From: Ornithinimicrobium murale
Lineage (GTDB): Bacteria > Actinomycetota > Actinomycetes > Actinomycetales > Dermatophilaceae
Direction of reading: 5' to 3'
DNA length: 64,000 nucleotides
Assembly (NCBI RefSeq): GCF_003352835.1
Contig: NZ_QLVD01000033.1
Span: 1 to 64,000, forward strand
Below are positions 12,752 to 21,353 of the stretch, in pieces (the stretch's first letter is position 1; the number at the start of each line of letters is the position of its first letter). The position numbers and the translations under genes are program-made. The notes below the pieces were generated by a model. It did not search any database and was not told the origin of the DNA. It saw only the letters and a program-made list of their open reading frames with translations.

Positions 12752-13927
12752 GTGAACACGTCCGTCTGGCGCGCCGCCGGGATGCGGCCGCTGCTGATCA
12801 TGAGCTTCCTGGGCTTCTGCGGCTATGCCGCGCTGCTCCCGGTGGCTCCGCTCTGGGCGGTGCACGGTGGCGCCGACGAGGCCGGGTCCGGGCTGGTCAA
12901 CGGGGTGTTCATGGCCCTGACCGTCCTCACCCAGCTGGTGGTCCCGACGGCACTGCGCCGATTCGGGTGGGGTCCGGTGATGGCGGCGGGCATGCTGCTG
13001 CTCGGGGTGCCCTCGCTGTTTCACCTGCTCAGTGACGAGCTCTGGGTGATCCTCGGCCTGGCCGTGGTGCGCGGCATGGGGTTCGGTGTCCTGACCGTGA
13101 CCGGCAGCGCCGTGGTCGCGGACCTGGTGCCCGCCGGACAGCGCGGCCGAGCGGTCGGCGTCTACGGACTGGCCATCGCCTCCACCCAGGTCTTCCTGCT
13201 GCCGGCCGCGCCGTGGCTGGCCGACAACGCCGGCTACTGGGTCGTTTTCGCTCTGGGGGCACTCCCGGTCCTCGGGGCCCCGGCCGCCCCCACTCTCGCC
13301 AGGGTTCTGCATGGCCAGCCGGGCCCCGAGGACACCGGCGAGCGCCCTCCCTATGTGCGCCTGATCCGGCCGATGGTCCTGCTCCTGGCGGTGACCCTCG
13401 CCGGCGGCGCCCTGATCACGTTCACCGCGCAGATGAGCAGCAGCTCCACGCTGACCGTCGTCGGGCTCATGGTGTTCTCGCTGATGGCGGCCGCCTCCCG
13501 CTGGCAGGTGGGCGCCCTCGCCGATCGGGCCGGAGCGCACCGGTTCGTCTGGCCGCTGGTCGTGCTCAGCGCCGTGGGGATGCTCGTCATCGCCTGGTCG
13601 GTGCGCGACCAGGCGGCCACCGCGGCCCTCGCCCTGCTGGTGGGTATGGCGATCGTGGGGACCTGCTACGGCGGGCTGCAGAACCTGACCATGCTCATCA
13701 CCTTCTCCGCCGTGACCCGCCGCCACTTCAGTCAGGCCAGTGCCGTGTGGAACATCGGCTTTGACGCGGGCACCGGGCTGGGGTCGGTGGTGGTGGGGCT
13801 GGTCGCCGCCGGGAGCTCGTTCAGCACCGCCCTGGTCGTGGTCGCCGGGACGTGCTTGGCGACCCTGCCGCTGGCGCTGGTCCGGAGCCGACCACAGCGT
13901 TCGCCGGCGGACGGCCGGTCCGGCTGA
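12752..13927 (+). CDS. MFS transporter (drug exporter-like)
   Basis: A 391-residue major facilitator with about 12 membrane helices. A family loop motif is visible at VVPTALRRFGWGPVM, and helix 5 is Gly-rich. The GTG at 12752 is the first start after the divergent operator region and has no strong ribosome site. It is transcribed divergently from the beta-glucoside operon. The arrangement resembles small multidrug exporters more than sugar permeases; the substrate cannot be told from sequence. Confidence 0.85.
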   Translation: MNTSVWRAAGMRPLLIMSFLGFCGYAALLPVAPLWAVHGGADEAGSGLVNGVFMALTVLTQLVVPTALRRFGWGPVMAAGMLLLGVPSLFHLLSDELWVILGLAVVRGMGFGVLTVTGSAVVADLVPAGQRGRAVGVYGLAIASTQVFLLPAAPWLADNAGYWVVFALGALPVLGAPAAPTLARVLHGQPGPEDTGERPPYVRLIRPMVLLLAVTLAGGALITFTAQMSSSSTLTVVGLMVFSLMAAASRWQVGALADRAGAHRFVWPLVVLSAVGMLVIAWSVRDQAATAALALLVGMAIVGTCYGGLQNLTMLITFSAVTRRHFSQASAVWNIGFDAGTGLGSVVVGLVAAGSSFSTALVVVAGTCLATLPLALVRSRPQRSPADGRSG

Positions 13928-13971
13928 CCGTCGACCGGTCGTGACCACGCCCTCCGGCGGCCGTCGGATCC

Positions 13972-16050
13972 TCAGGCGTCGATGCGCTCGCGGTCCAGGT
14001 CGTCGGAGGAGGCGATGATGAAGTCCTTGCGTGGCGCGACATCCGAACCCATCAACAGGTCGAAGACCTGCTCGGCAACGGCCGCGTCGTCCAGGGTGAC
14101 CCGGCGCAGCGTGCGGTGGCGCGGGTCCATCGTGGTCTCGGCGAGCTGGTCGGCATCCATCTCGCCCAGGCCCTTGTATCGCTGCATCGGCTGCTTGATG
14201 GTGCGACCGGCCTTGGTCAGGGCCGCGACCTTCTTGCGCATCTCCTGCTCGGAGTAGGTGTAGAACATCTCCTTGGGTCGGCGCCCGGACGCGTTGACCT
14301 CGATGCGGTGCAGCGGCGGCATCGCGGCGAAGACCCGGCCCTCCGCGACCAGCGGCCGCATGTAGCGGAAGAAGAGAGTCAGCAGCAGGGTGCGGATGTG
14401 GGCGCCGTCGACATCGGCATCGGTCATGATGATGACCTTGCCGTAGCGGGCCATGTCCAGGTCGAAGGTGCGACCGGAGCCAGCACCGACCACCTGGATG
14501 ATGGCCCCGCACTCGGCGTTGTTGAGCATGTCCGAGACCGAGGCCTTCTGGACGTTGAGGATCTTGCCGCGGATGGGCAGCAGCGCCTGGTAGTCCGAGG
14601 TGCGCGCCAGCTTGGCGGTCCCCAGGGCGCTGTCTCCCTCCACGATGAACAGCTCGGTCTTGTCCGGGTCACTGGAGCGGCAGTCGGCCAGTTTGGCCGG
14701 CAGCGACGAGGACTCCAGAGCGTTCTTGCGCCGCTGGGTCTCCTTGTGCATCCGTGCCGAGATGCGCGTCTTCATCTCGGCGACGACCTTCTCCAGCAGC
14801 TGGCTGGCCTGGGCCTTCTGGTCCCGCTTGGTCGAGGTCAGCAGCGCGGTCAGCTCCTGCTCCACCACCCGCGAGACGATCGAGCGGACGGCGCTGGTGC
14901 CCAGGACCTCCTTGGTCTGTCCCTCGAACTGCGGCTCGGCCAGCCGGACCGTGACCACGGCTGTCAGGCCGGCCAGGATGTCATCCTTCTCGACCTTGTC
15001 GTTGCCGACCTTCAGGCGCCGGGAGTTGGTCTCCAGCTGCTTCTTGAACACCTTGAGCACCGACTGCTCAAAGCCGGCGACGTGGGTGCCGCCCTTGGGG
15101 GTGGCGATGATGTTGACGAAGCTGCGGGCGGTTGTCTCATAGCCGGTCCCCCACCGCACCGCGATGTCCACAGCACAGTCCCGCTCGACCTCCTTGGGCG
15201 ACATGTGCCCCTTGGAGTCCAGCACCGGCACGGTCTCGGTGAAGCTGCCGCTGCCCTGCAGCCGCCAGGTGTCGGTGAGGGCCGGGTCGGCGGCCAGGAA
15301 CTCGGCGAACTCGGTGATGCCGCCGTCGTAGGAGAACACCTCCTCGGAGGTCTCCTCCCCGCGCTCGTCGCGGACCACCAGGGTGAGCCCGGGCACCAGG
15401 AAGGCGGTCTGCCGGGCGCGGGACACCAGCTCGTCGTAGGCGAACTGCGCCGACTTCAGGAAGATCTGTGGGTCTGCCCAGTAGCGGATGCGCGACCCGC
15501 TCACCCCGCGCTTGAGTCTGCCCTTGGTCCGTAGCTCCGAGGTCCGCTGGAACGCCTCGAAGGGCGCCTCCGGGCTGGGCTCACCCTGGTCGGTGAAGAC
15601 TCCCGGCTCGCCACGGCGGAAACTCATCAGGTGGGTCTTGCCGGCGCGGTCGACCTCGACATCCAGGCGGGAGGACAGCGCGTTGACCACGGAGGCACCG
15701 ACGCCGTGCAGACCACCTGAGGCGGTGTAGGACCCGCCACCGAACTTGCCCCCGGCGTGCAGCTTGGTGAAGACCACCTCGACCCCGGTCAGCCCGGTGC
15801 GCGGCTCCACGTCCACCGGGATGCCACGCCCGTTGTCCCGGACCTCGACAGAGCCGTCGGCCAGCAGGATGATCTCGATGCGGTCACCGAAGCCGCCGAG
15901 GGCCTCATCGACGGAGTTGTCGATGATCTCCCACAGACAGTGCATCAGCCCGCGTGAGTCGGTCGAGCCGATATACATGCCAGGGCGCTTGCGAACGGCC
16001 TCCAGCCCCTCGAGAACCTGCAGGTGTCTGGCCGAGTAGTCCTGCGCCAC
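13972..16050 (-). CDS. parE: Type IIA topoisomerase subunit B (topoisomerase IV ParE / GyrB paralogue)
   Basis: A 692-residue ATPase/TOPRIM subunit. The GHKL ATPase is visible as EIIDNSVDEAL, DNGRGIPVDV and the lid GGKFGGGSYTASGGLHGVG. The TOPRIM domain has EGDSALG and DADVDGAHIRTLL; the C-terminal end QRYKGLGEMDADQL is family-typical. It pairs with a ParC/GyrA-type subunit not in the window, to decatenate or relax DNA. Many Micrococcales carry this gene in addition to gyrB, and its location beside a DUF7455 gene fits that copy. The start is the ATG at 16050. Confidence 0.93.
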   Translation of the reverse strand: MAQDYSARHLQVLEGLEAVRKRPGMYIGSTDSRGLMHCLWEIIDNSVDEALGGFGDRIEIILLADGSVEVRDNGRGIPVDVEPRTGLTGVEVVFTKLHAGGKFGGGSYTASGGLHGVGASVVNALSSRLDVEVDRAGKTHLMSFRRGEPGVFTDQGEPSPEAPFEAFQRTSELRTKGRLKRGVSGSRIRYWADPQIFLKSAQFAYDELVSRARQTAFLVPGLTLVVRDERGEETSEEVFSYDGGITEFAEFLAADPALTDTWRLQGSGSFTETVPVLDSKGHMSPKEVERDCAVDIAVRWGTGYETTARSFVNIIATPKGGTHVAGFEQSVLKVFKKQLETNSRRLKVGNDKVEKDDILAGLTAVVTVRLAEPQFEGQTKEVLGTSAVRSIVSRVVEQELTALLTSTKRDQKAQASQLLEKVVAEMKTRISARMHKETQRRKNALESSSLPAKLADCRSSDPDKTELFIVEGDSALGTAKLARTSDYQALLPIRGKILNVQKASVSDMLNNAECGAIIQVVGAGSGRTFDLDMARYGKVIIMTDADVDGAHIRTLLLTLFFRYMRPLVAEGRVFAAMPPLHRIEVNASGRRPKEMFYTYSEQEMRKKVAALTKAGRTIKQPMQRYKGLGEMDADQLAETTMDPRHRTLRRVTLDDAAVAEQVFDLLMGSDVAPRKDFIIASSDDLDRERIDA

Positions 16051-16271
16051 GGGTGGGGTGCTCCTTCACTGCCGGGATCGTCGCCAGCAGGTTAACCCGT
16101 GCTCGGCCAGGTGGCCGTAGGCGCGGCGAGTGGGGCCTCTGCCGGTCGTTGTGCCGAGAGCGGAAAATGCGCCGAAGGACGGCGTTTGAGCGACTGTGGA
16201 ACAGGGGGACGTGCTTGACTGTTATGCACAGTGACAGATTGAGGCGTTGCGACGAGAGTAGGGAGATCGAC

Positions 16272-16502
16272 GTGAACACCACCCTTGCACCAGACCTGAC
16301 AGTAGCCGATCGCTGCGACCGCTGCGGCGCACAGGCCTACGTCCGGGTGACGCTCGGCGAGGGTCTCGAGCTCCTGTTCTGCGCCCACCACGGGCGCAAG
16401 TATGACGACAAGCTCCGGGACCTGGACGACGTGAAGATCCAGGACGAGACCCACCGACTGCACGAGAGTGAGGCGACCCCGGAGCCCCTGGGCGCGGAGT
16501 GA
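16272..16502 (+). CDS. DUF7455 zinc-ribbon-like small protein
   Basis: A 76-residue protein with a Cys pair CDRCGAQAYVRV (15-26) and a second site FCAHHGRKY (about 39-47), which together look like a small zinc ribbon. This is the actinobacterial DUF7455 type, whose function is unknown. The GTG at 16272 follows GGGAGA; upstream in-frame sequence is not family-like. It is transcribed divergently from the topoisomerase subunit gene, and a strong terminator follows. Confidence 0.85.
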   Translation: MNTTLAPDLTVADRCDRCGAQAYVRVTLGEGLELLFCAHHGRKYDDKLRDLDDVKIQDETHRLHESEATPEPLGAE

Positions 16503-16555
16503 TCGCACGGCACACGTTCAGGAAGCGGGCCCTCCGGCCCACCACCTGAGACACT

Positions 16556-16589
16556 GACGACCGGTAGCCCCTCGGGGCTGCCGGTCGTC
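16556..16589 (+). terminator. Strong intrinsic terminator after the DUF7455 gene
   Basis: A 16-bp stem with a 2-nt tip (16556-16571 with 16574-16589) contains one T-G pair. It reads GACGACCGG inward and is followed by TGTTGT. It lies 53 bases after the DUF7455 stop and before the DUF456 gene. Confidence 0.85.
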
Positions 16590-16617
16590 TGTTGTCCCGC
16601 CACCCCGAAGGGCCCCT

Positions 16618-17100
16618 ATGTCAGTCGTGGAATGGATCGTCGTCGCCGTCATGCTGGTCGGCCTGATCGGCATCGTCATCCCGGTCCTACCCGGTCTGCT
16701 CCTCATCGTGGGAGGGGTGGCGCTCTGGGCCACGGAGCAGCAGTCGCCGGCCGGGTGGTGGGTGCTCGGCCTGACCGTGGCCCTGTATGCCGCGTGCCTG
16801 GTCCTGGAGTTCCTCATCCCGGGCAAACGGATGAGGAAGGCGGGAGTGAAGACCTCGACGCTGCTCATCGGCGTGCTGGTCGCCATCCCGTGCGCGATCG
16901 TGATCCCCGTGCTGGGTGCCTTCATAGGGTTCCCACTCGGCATCTTCCTGGTCGAGCTGTCCCGCCGGGGTGGTCGGGCTCAGGCGTGGGCGGCGACCAA
17001 GCACGCCCTCAAGGCCGTCGGGCTGAACATCCTGATCGAGTTCCTCACCGCCGTGCTCATCATCGGGCTGTGGGTCGCCGCCCTGATCTTCTGGACCTGA
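16618..17100 (+). CDS. DUF456 membrane protein
   Basis: A 160-residue protein with about five hydrophobic segments and the DUF456 hallmark Gly/Pro-rich first helix (GLIGIVIPVLPGLLLIVGG). A second Gly-rich repeat follows (IPVLGAFIGFPLGIFLVE). Function is unknown; the glycine zippers suggest helix packing in the membrane. It starts at the ATG at 16618, shortly after a terminator, and converges on the MFS gene with a 10-base gap. Confidence 0.85.
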   Translation: MSVVEWIVVAVMLVGLIGIVIPVLPGLLLIVGGVALWATEQQSPAGWWVLGLTVALYAACLVLEFLIPGKRMRKAGVKTSTLLIGVLVAIPCAIVIPVLGAFIGFPLGIFLVELSRRGGRAQAWAATKHALKAVGLNILIEFLTAVLIIGLWVAALIFWT

Positions 17101-17110
17101 GCCGGCAGGG

Positions 17111-18544
17111 CTAGTCGGCCAGCTCCTCCCCTGCCATCTCCGGCAGGAACAGGGCGGCCAACATGGCCAGCACGAACGCACCACCGAGGACGGCGAACAC
17201 CAACGCCAGTCCCCCGCCGCTGTAGAGCAGCGGCACGCTGAGTGGTGCCACGATCGAGGCGATCCGGCCGAACGCGGCGGCCCAGCCCGCCCCGGTGGCG
17301 CGGACCTGGGTGGGATAGACCTCGGGAGTGACGGCATACAGCGCACCCCACGCACCCAGGTTGAACATCGAGAGCGCGCACCCGGTGACCAGGATCATCG
17401 TGTCCGACTCAGCCTGCCCGAACAGCACGGCGGACACGGCCGATCCGGCCAGGAAGGTCGCCAGGGTCGCGCGGCGTCCCCAGATCTCGATCAGCACCGC
17501 GGCGAGCGCATAGCCGGGCAGCTGGGCGAGGGTGATGATCAGCGTGAACTGAAAGGACTTCACCAGGGTGAAGCCGCCGTCGTGGAGCAGGGACGGGATC
17601 CAGATGAAGGCGCCGTAGTAGGCGAAGTTGACGCCGAACCAGGTGAGCCACAGGGCAGCCGTCCGTCGGCGCAGCACGGGGCCGAACAGATCGGACAGGC
17701 CGGGGGCCCGGACCGCCGTGCCGCCGGTCGCAGGTGCAGTGGTGGCCGACTCCTCGGAGACCGTCGGCTGGACGTCGGTGGCGGGCGATGAGACGTCGGT
17801 GGCGGTCGAGGAGACGTCGGTGGCGGTCGCAGCCGGCCGGACGCCGGCCGACTCCTCGAACTGACGGACGACCTGCTCTGCCTCGGCGGTGCGGCCTTTG
17901 GACTCTAGGAAGCGAACTGATTCGGGGAGGCCGCGGCGGATCACGATGGCATAGGCGGCGGGCACCAGGCCGAGCGCGAAGGCCCAGCGCCAGCCGTCAT
18001 CGGAGAGCGGGATGATGTAGTAGGCGGTCAGCGCTGCCAGCAGCCACCCGACGGCCCAGAAGGCCTCGAGGATGACGACCATGCGACCGCGGATCTTCGA
18101 GGGTGCGAACTCGCTGACCAGCGTGGAGGCGACCGGCAGCTCGGCTCCCAGTCCGAGGCCGACGACGAAGCGCAGGATCAGCAGGACGGCCAGTCCCCCT
18201 GCGAGCGCCGAGGCGCCGGTGGCCAGCCCGTAGACCAGCAGCGTGAGGGCGAAGACAGATCGGCGACCGACCTTGTCGGCGAGCAGTCCGCCGAGTGAGG
18301 CGCCCAGCGCCATGCCGACAAAGCCGATGGAGCCGAGCCAGCTCTGCTCGGTCTGGGTGAGTTGCCACTGGGCGGCCAGCGCGGCCATCACGAAGGAGAT
18401 GAGGCCGACGTCCATGGCATCCAGTGCCCAGCCGATGCCGGAGCCGGTCAACAACCGGCCGTGCTTGCGGGTGAAGGGGAGCCGATCCAGGCGTTCGGGG
18501 CGGGTCAGTGAGGTGTCAGGTGCCGAGTGTGGCGGTGCGGTCAT
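17111..18544 (-). CDS. MFS transporter, sugar/organic-acid porter type
   Basis: A 477-residue 12-helix facilitator. GWALDAMDVGLISFVMAAL marks helix 1 of the AAHS/NiaP-like group, GGLLADKVGRRSV is the loop 2-3 signature and EAFWAVGWLLAA lies in helix 5. The central cytoplasmic loop after GLPESVRFLESKGR is extended by a Thr/Ala/Asp/Val/Ser repeat (see the 21-bp DNA repeat). The start chosen is the ATG at 18544 before TAPPHSAP; a longer frame to 18721 overlaps the hydrolase gene. The substrate (aromatic acid, nicotinate or sugar) is undetermined. Confidence 0.88.
   Translation of the reverse strand: MTAPPHSAPDTSLTRPERLDRLPFTRKHGRLLTGSGIGWALDAMDVGLISFVMAALAAQWQLTQTEQSWLGSIGFVGMALGASLGGLLADKVGRRSVFALTLLVYGLATGASALAGGLAVLLILRFVVGLGLGAELPVASTLVSEFAPSKIRGRMVVILEAFWAVGWLLAALTAYYIIPLSDDGWRWAFALGLVPAAYAIVIRRGLPESVRFLESKGRTAEAEQVVRQFEESAGVRPAATATDVSSTATDVSSPATDVQPTVSEESATTAPATGGTAVRAPGLSDLFGPVLRRRTAALWLTWFGVNFAYYGAFIWIPSLLHDGGFTLVKSFQFTLIITLAQLPGYALAAVLIEIWGRRATLATFLAGSAVSAVLFGQAESDTMILVTGCALSMFNLGAWGALYAVTPEVYPTQVRATGAGWAAAFGRIASIVAPLSVPLLYSGGGLALVFAVLGGAFVLAMLAALFLPEMAGEELAD
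17771..17830. repeat. 21-bp tandem repeat inside the MFS gene
   Basis: GACGTCGGTGGCG recurs at 17771, 17792 and 17813, a 21-bp period. In the minus-strand protein it gives three near-identical TATDVSS-type units in the central cytoplasmic loop. Length variation would be in frame and tolerated by the protein. Confidence 0.75.
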
Positions 18545-18605
18545 TCGATCAGTCAAGCGCAGGAGACGCCCGTCCAGCAGGGTTACGGCGGAAGTGTGGT
18601 GGGCC

Positions 18606-20603
18606 TCACGCTGATGTCCTGGGCACCCGGTCCCGGTAGGTGCGGTCGAAGATGACCTCCTCGACGCCGGCCCGCTCGGCCGTCGCCCGGACCGAGTTCT
18701 CCACAATGAAGGTGTCGTCATCGCAGGTGATCACCGACCGGGTCTGCACGTCGGCGGCCCAGCCGTCGTTGGCGAGCCGCAGCCGCCAGTGTGACTCCGT
18801 GCGGGGCGAGGTCGGGTCCGCTTCCCGCACCTGGCACACCTCGCGAGCCGACTCCAGGAACTGCAGGCCATCCGGATAGCGGCGGGTGCCGCCGTAACCA
18901 GGATCCACCTCCATCGTGGTCTCCCCGCGGGCCACGTCGTGGCGAACGACCCGGGGAGGCCTTCCTGCCTGCGCGCCACCCGGGACGGTGATCGTGATCG
19001 GCCGGGCATGAACCGCTGACGCGAACTCGACCGGGACCGCGCCCGGGGTGAGGAGTGGCAGCGTCACCGAGCTCGCGGCCAGGTCGACCTCCAGGGCGTC
19101 CTGGACCGGGTGCGGCCACACCCAGGGCCAGTAGTGGTTGCTCAGCGCGACCCGGATCCGGTGGCCCGGCCCGAACCGGTAGCCGGCGGCGACAAGTGAC
19201 ACCTCGACGTCGACGTCCTCCCCCGGCACCAGTGGCGTGGTCGTGTCCATCCCGTCCCGCTTGACCAGGTTGAGGACGCCGCGGCTCACCAGCGTGGAGG
19301 AGCCGTCGGGCGCGACGTCGCACAGGCGCACGATCACGTGTCCCCGGTCGTGCGTGGAGTTCAGCCTCAGCCGGGCGACCGCCCGACCGAGCAGGTCGAG
19401 CGGCACCTCGCCAACCGGGACGTCGACGCAGACCGACCGGCCGTCCTCGGCCCGCTGGTCCGGTGGCAGGTCCGCCGCATTCCCGAACGGGAAGTAGCGG
19501 CCCGCGTCCTGCCCCGTCGCCCATGGCGAGCGCACCAGCACCCGGTCAGCGCCGAGCGACACCCGGTGGGCAGGGGCCTCCCCCGGCCACGCCACACCGA
19601 CCCAGCGTCCGGTCTGCTCCTCGACATACGGGGCAGGCGCCACCGGGTCGTTGACCCAGGCCCGCAGATCGGGGTCGTCCTCCACGCCCGTGTCGATGTC
19701 CTTGAGCCAGCGGTCCCACCAGCGCAGGGTCTCGCCGAGGAAGTCGATGCCCGGTCCGGGCGCCAGGCCGCGGTCCGGATACTGGTGCGACCACGGCCCG
19801 ATGATCCCCTTGACCGGCGCCTCCAGGTGGTGCAGGAGCCGCAGGACGGCGTCCCGGTAGGGATCAGCCCAACCACCGACGGCCAGCACGGCAGCGCGGA
19901 TGCCCGGGTAGTTCTCGCACACACTGCCGCGCCGCCAGTAGTCGTCGCGCTCCTGGTGTGCCAACCACACCGGCCCCAGTGGGCGTTGGTGCTCCAACCG
20001 CTCGCGCCAGCGCTCCACCCATCCGGGGCCGACGACCTCGGGACGTGGTGGCCGGGAGGCGAAGGCCAGCATGGTCCCGGCCCACCCGGCCATGTCGACG
20101 GCCAGCACGGCACCGCCCGTGTAGTGCACGTCGTTGTCGTAGCGGTCATCGGTCGAGCAGACCGTGACGATCGCCTTGAGGGCCTCCGGTGCGCGCTCCG
20201 CGATCTGCAGGGAGTTGAACCCACCCCAGGAGATGCCGAACATGCCGACCGCGCCCGTGGACCACGGCTGGGCGGCGAGCCACTCGACGACGGCGACCCC
20301 GTCGTCGAGCTCGACCGCGGAGTACTCGTCCTCGAACAGGCCGTCGGAGTTGCCGCTGCCACGGATGTCGACCCGCACCGACGCGTAGCCGTGTGCGGCG
20401 TAGTACGGGTGCCGCTCGGAGTCGCGCACGGACGTCCAGTCATCGAGGCGGTAGGGCAGGTACTCCAGCAGCACCGGCACCGGCTCCCGGTCGGCAGTGC
20501 TGGGCAGCCAGGCCCGGCCGCGCAGCCGCACCCCGTCCGCCATCGGGATCCACAGGTCCCGCACCTCGACCGCCGAGGGGTCGAGGTCCACACGCTCGGT
20601 CAC
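18606..20603 (-). CDS. CocE/NonD-family serine hydrolase (S15 peptidase-like)
   Basis: A 665-residue hydrolase. The N-terminal domain has the oxyanion/strand motif RVDIRGSGNSDG and nucleophile elbow GISWGG (Ser of GxSxG), followed by the cap region. A C-terminal jelly-roll domain (about 480-620) is typical of X-Pro dipeptidyl peptidase/CocE esterases. No signal peptide is evident. It is upstream of the MFS gene on the same strand with a 61-base gap, so a shared transcript is possible. The substrate (ester, amide or peptide) cannot be assigned. Confidence 0.9.
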   Translation of the reverse strand: MTERVDLDPSAVEVRDLWIPMADGVRLRGRAWLPSTADREPVPVLLEYLPYRLDDWTSVRDSERHPYYAAHGYASVRVDIRGSGNSDGLFEDEYSAVELDDGVAVVEWLAAQPWSTGAVGMFGISWGGFNSLQIAERAPEALKAIVTVCSTDDRYDNDVHYTGGAVLAVDMAGWAGTMLAFASRPPRPEVVGPGWVERWRERLEHQRPLGPVWLAHQERDDYWRRGSVCENYPGIRAAVLAVGGWADPYRDAVLRLLHHLEAPVKGIIGPWSHQYPDRGLAPGPGIDFLGETLRWWDRWLKDIDTGVEDDPDLRAWVNDPVAPAPYVEEQTGRWVGVAWPGEAPAHRVSLGADRVLVRSPWATGQDAGRYFPFGNAADLPPDQRAEDGRSVCVDVPVGEVPLDLLGRAVARLRLNSTHDRGHVIVRLCDVAPDGSSTLVSRGVLNLVKRDGMDTTTPLVPGEDVDVEVSLVAAGYRFGPGHRIRVALSNHYWPWVWPHPVQDALEVDLAASSVTLPLLTPGAVPVEFASAVHARPITITVPGGAQAGRPPRVVRHDVARGETTMEVDPGYGGTRRYPDGLQFLESAREVCQVREADPTSPRTESHWRLRLANDGWAADVQTRSVITCDDDTFIVENSVRATAERAGVEEVIFDRTYRDRVPRTSA

Positions 20604-20738
20604 GTGATCAAGCTCCTGCGTCGTCGTAGGCCCTGGGGCGAGGTGGCCAGGTCGTCCTCAAACATCACGCCCCACAGCTCGTGCGAGCTTCAGGGCGTTG
20701 GGGACAGTCGGTAGGTTCTGGGGGCTGGGCTGTTCAGG

Positions 20739-21167
20739 TCAGAACGGGCCCTCTTCGCGGCGCTTGTCCCAGCGCTCCTCGAAGCGGTCCATCAGGCCCG
20801 GCTTGGGGCCCTTGCCACTGGCCTGCTTGCGGGAGGCGCCGCCGGACTTGGCGTGCAGAGTGACGTTGCCCTGGGCGTCCACCGTGCCCAGGGTTGCCCC
20901 CTTGGTGCGGGGGGAGGTCATGGCCCAGACACCACCGAAAACCATGGCGGCGAAACCGAGGCCACCGACCCAGATCTGGTGCATGGTGACCGCGAGGACG
21001 ACCATGCCCAGGCCGACGAGGGCGATCACGAGGCCGAGCGCGGCGCGGCGCCGTCGGGCACGGGCCTCACTCTTGCCAACCAGGGACGTGGCGAAACGTG
21101 GGTCCTCGGCGTAGAGCGCCTGCTCCATCTGCTCAAGAACTCGCTGCTCGTGCTCCGAGAGCGGCAC
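20739..21167 (-). CDS. DUF3040 membrane protein
   Basis: A 142-residue actinobacterial DUF3040 protein. The defining N-terminus PLSEHEQRVLEQMEQALYAEDPRFA is followed by two membrane helices (about 42-60 and 65-82) and a basic, charged cytoplasmic tail ending RRREEGPF-like. The GTG at 21167 follows GGGAGG, and the in-frame extension upstream is not conserved-looking. In many actinobacteria this gene lies near dinB, as here, but no link to DNA repair is known. Confidence 0.9.
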   Translation of the reverse strand: MPLSEHEQRVLEQMEQALYAEDPRFATSLVGKSEARARRRRAALGLVIALVGLGMVVLAVTMHQIWVGGLGFAAMVFGGVWAMTSPRTKGATLGTVDAQGNVTLHAKSGGASRKQASGKGPKPGLMDRFEERWDKRREEGPF

Positions 21168-21353
21168 GGTGACCTCCCTGACGGTCGACTTCTGGCCGTC
21201 ACCTGTTGGGGTGACGGTGGGACGCCCTCGCCGGGGGACGACGACGTCTTCCTCTAAGGATATGCCCGGAAGCGCCACAACGGTAGCCGGGCGTATACCT
21301 GCTAGACGCGCGGCAGGTGAAAAAGGTTTCCCGCAGGCGATCGTGCCCGTCCC

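Noticed and set aside
12095-14512. A very long minus-strand open frame (about 800 codons) over the MFS and binding-protein region
   Set aside because: It is a GC-rich shadow, with Arg/His/Gly/Pro-heavy composition and no domains, and it overlaps recognised genes in other frames.
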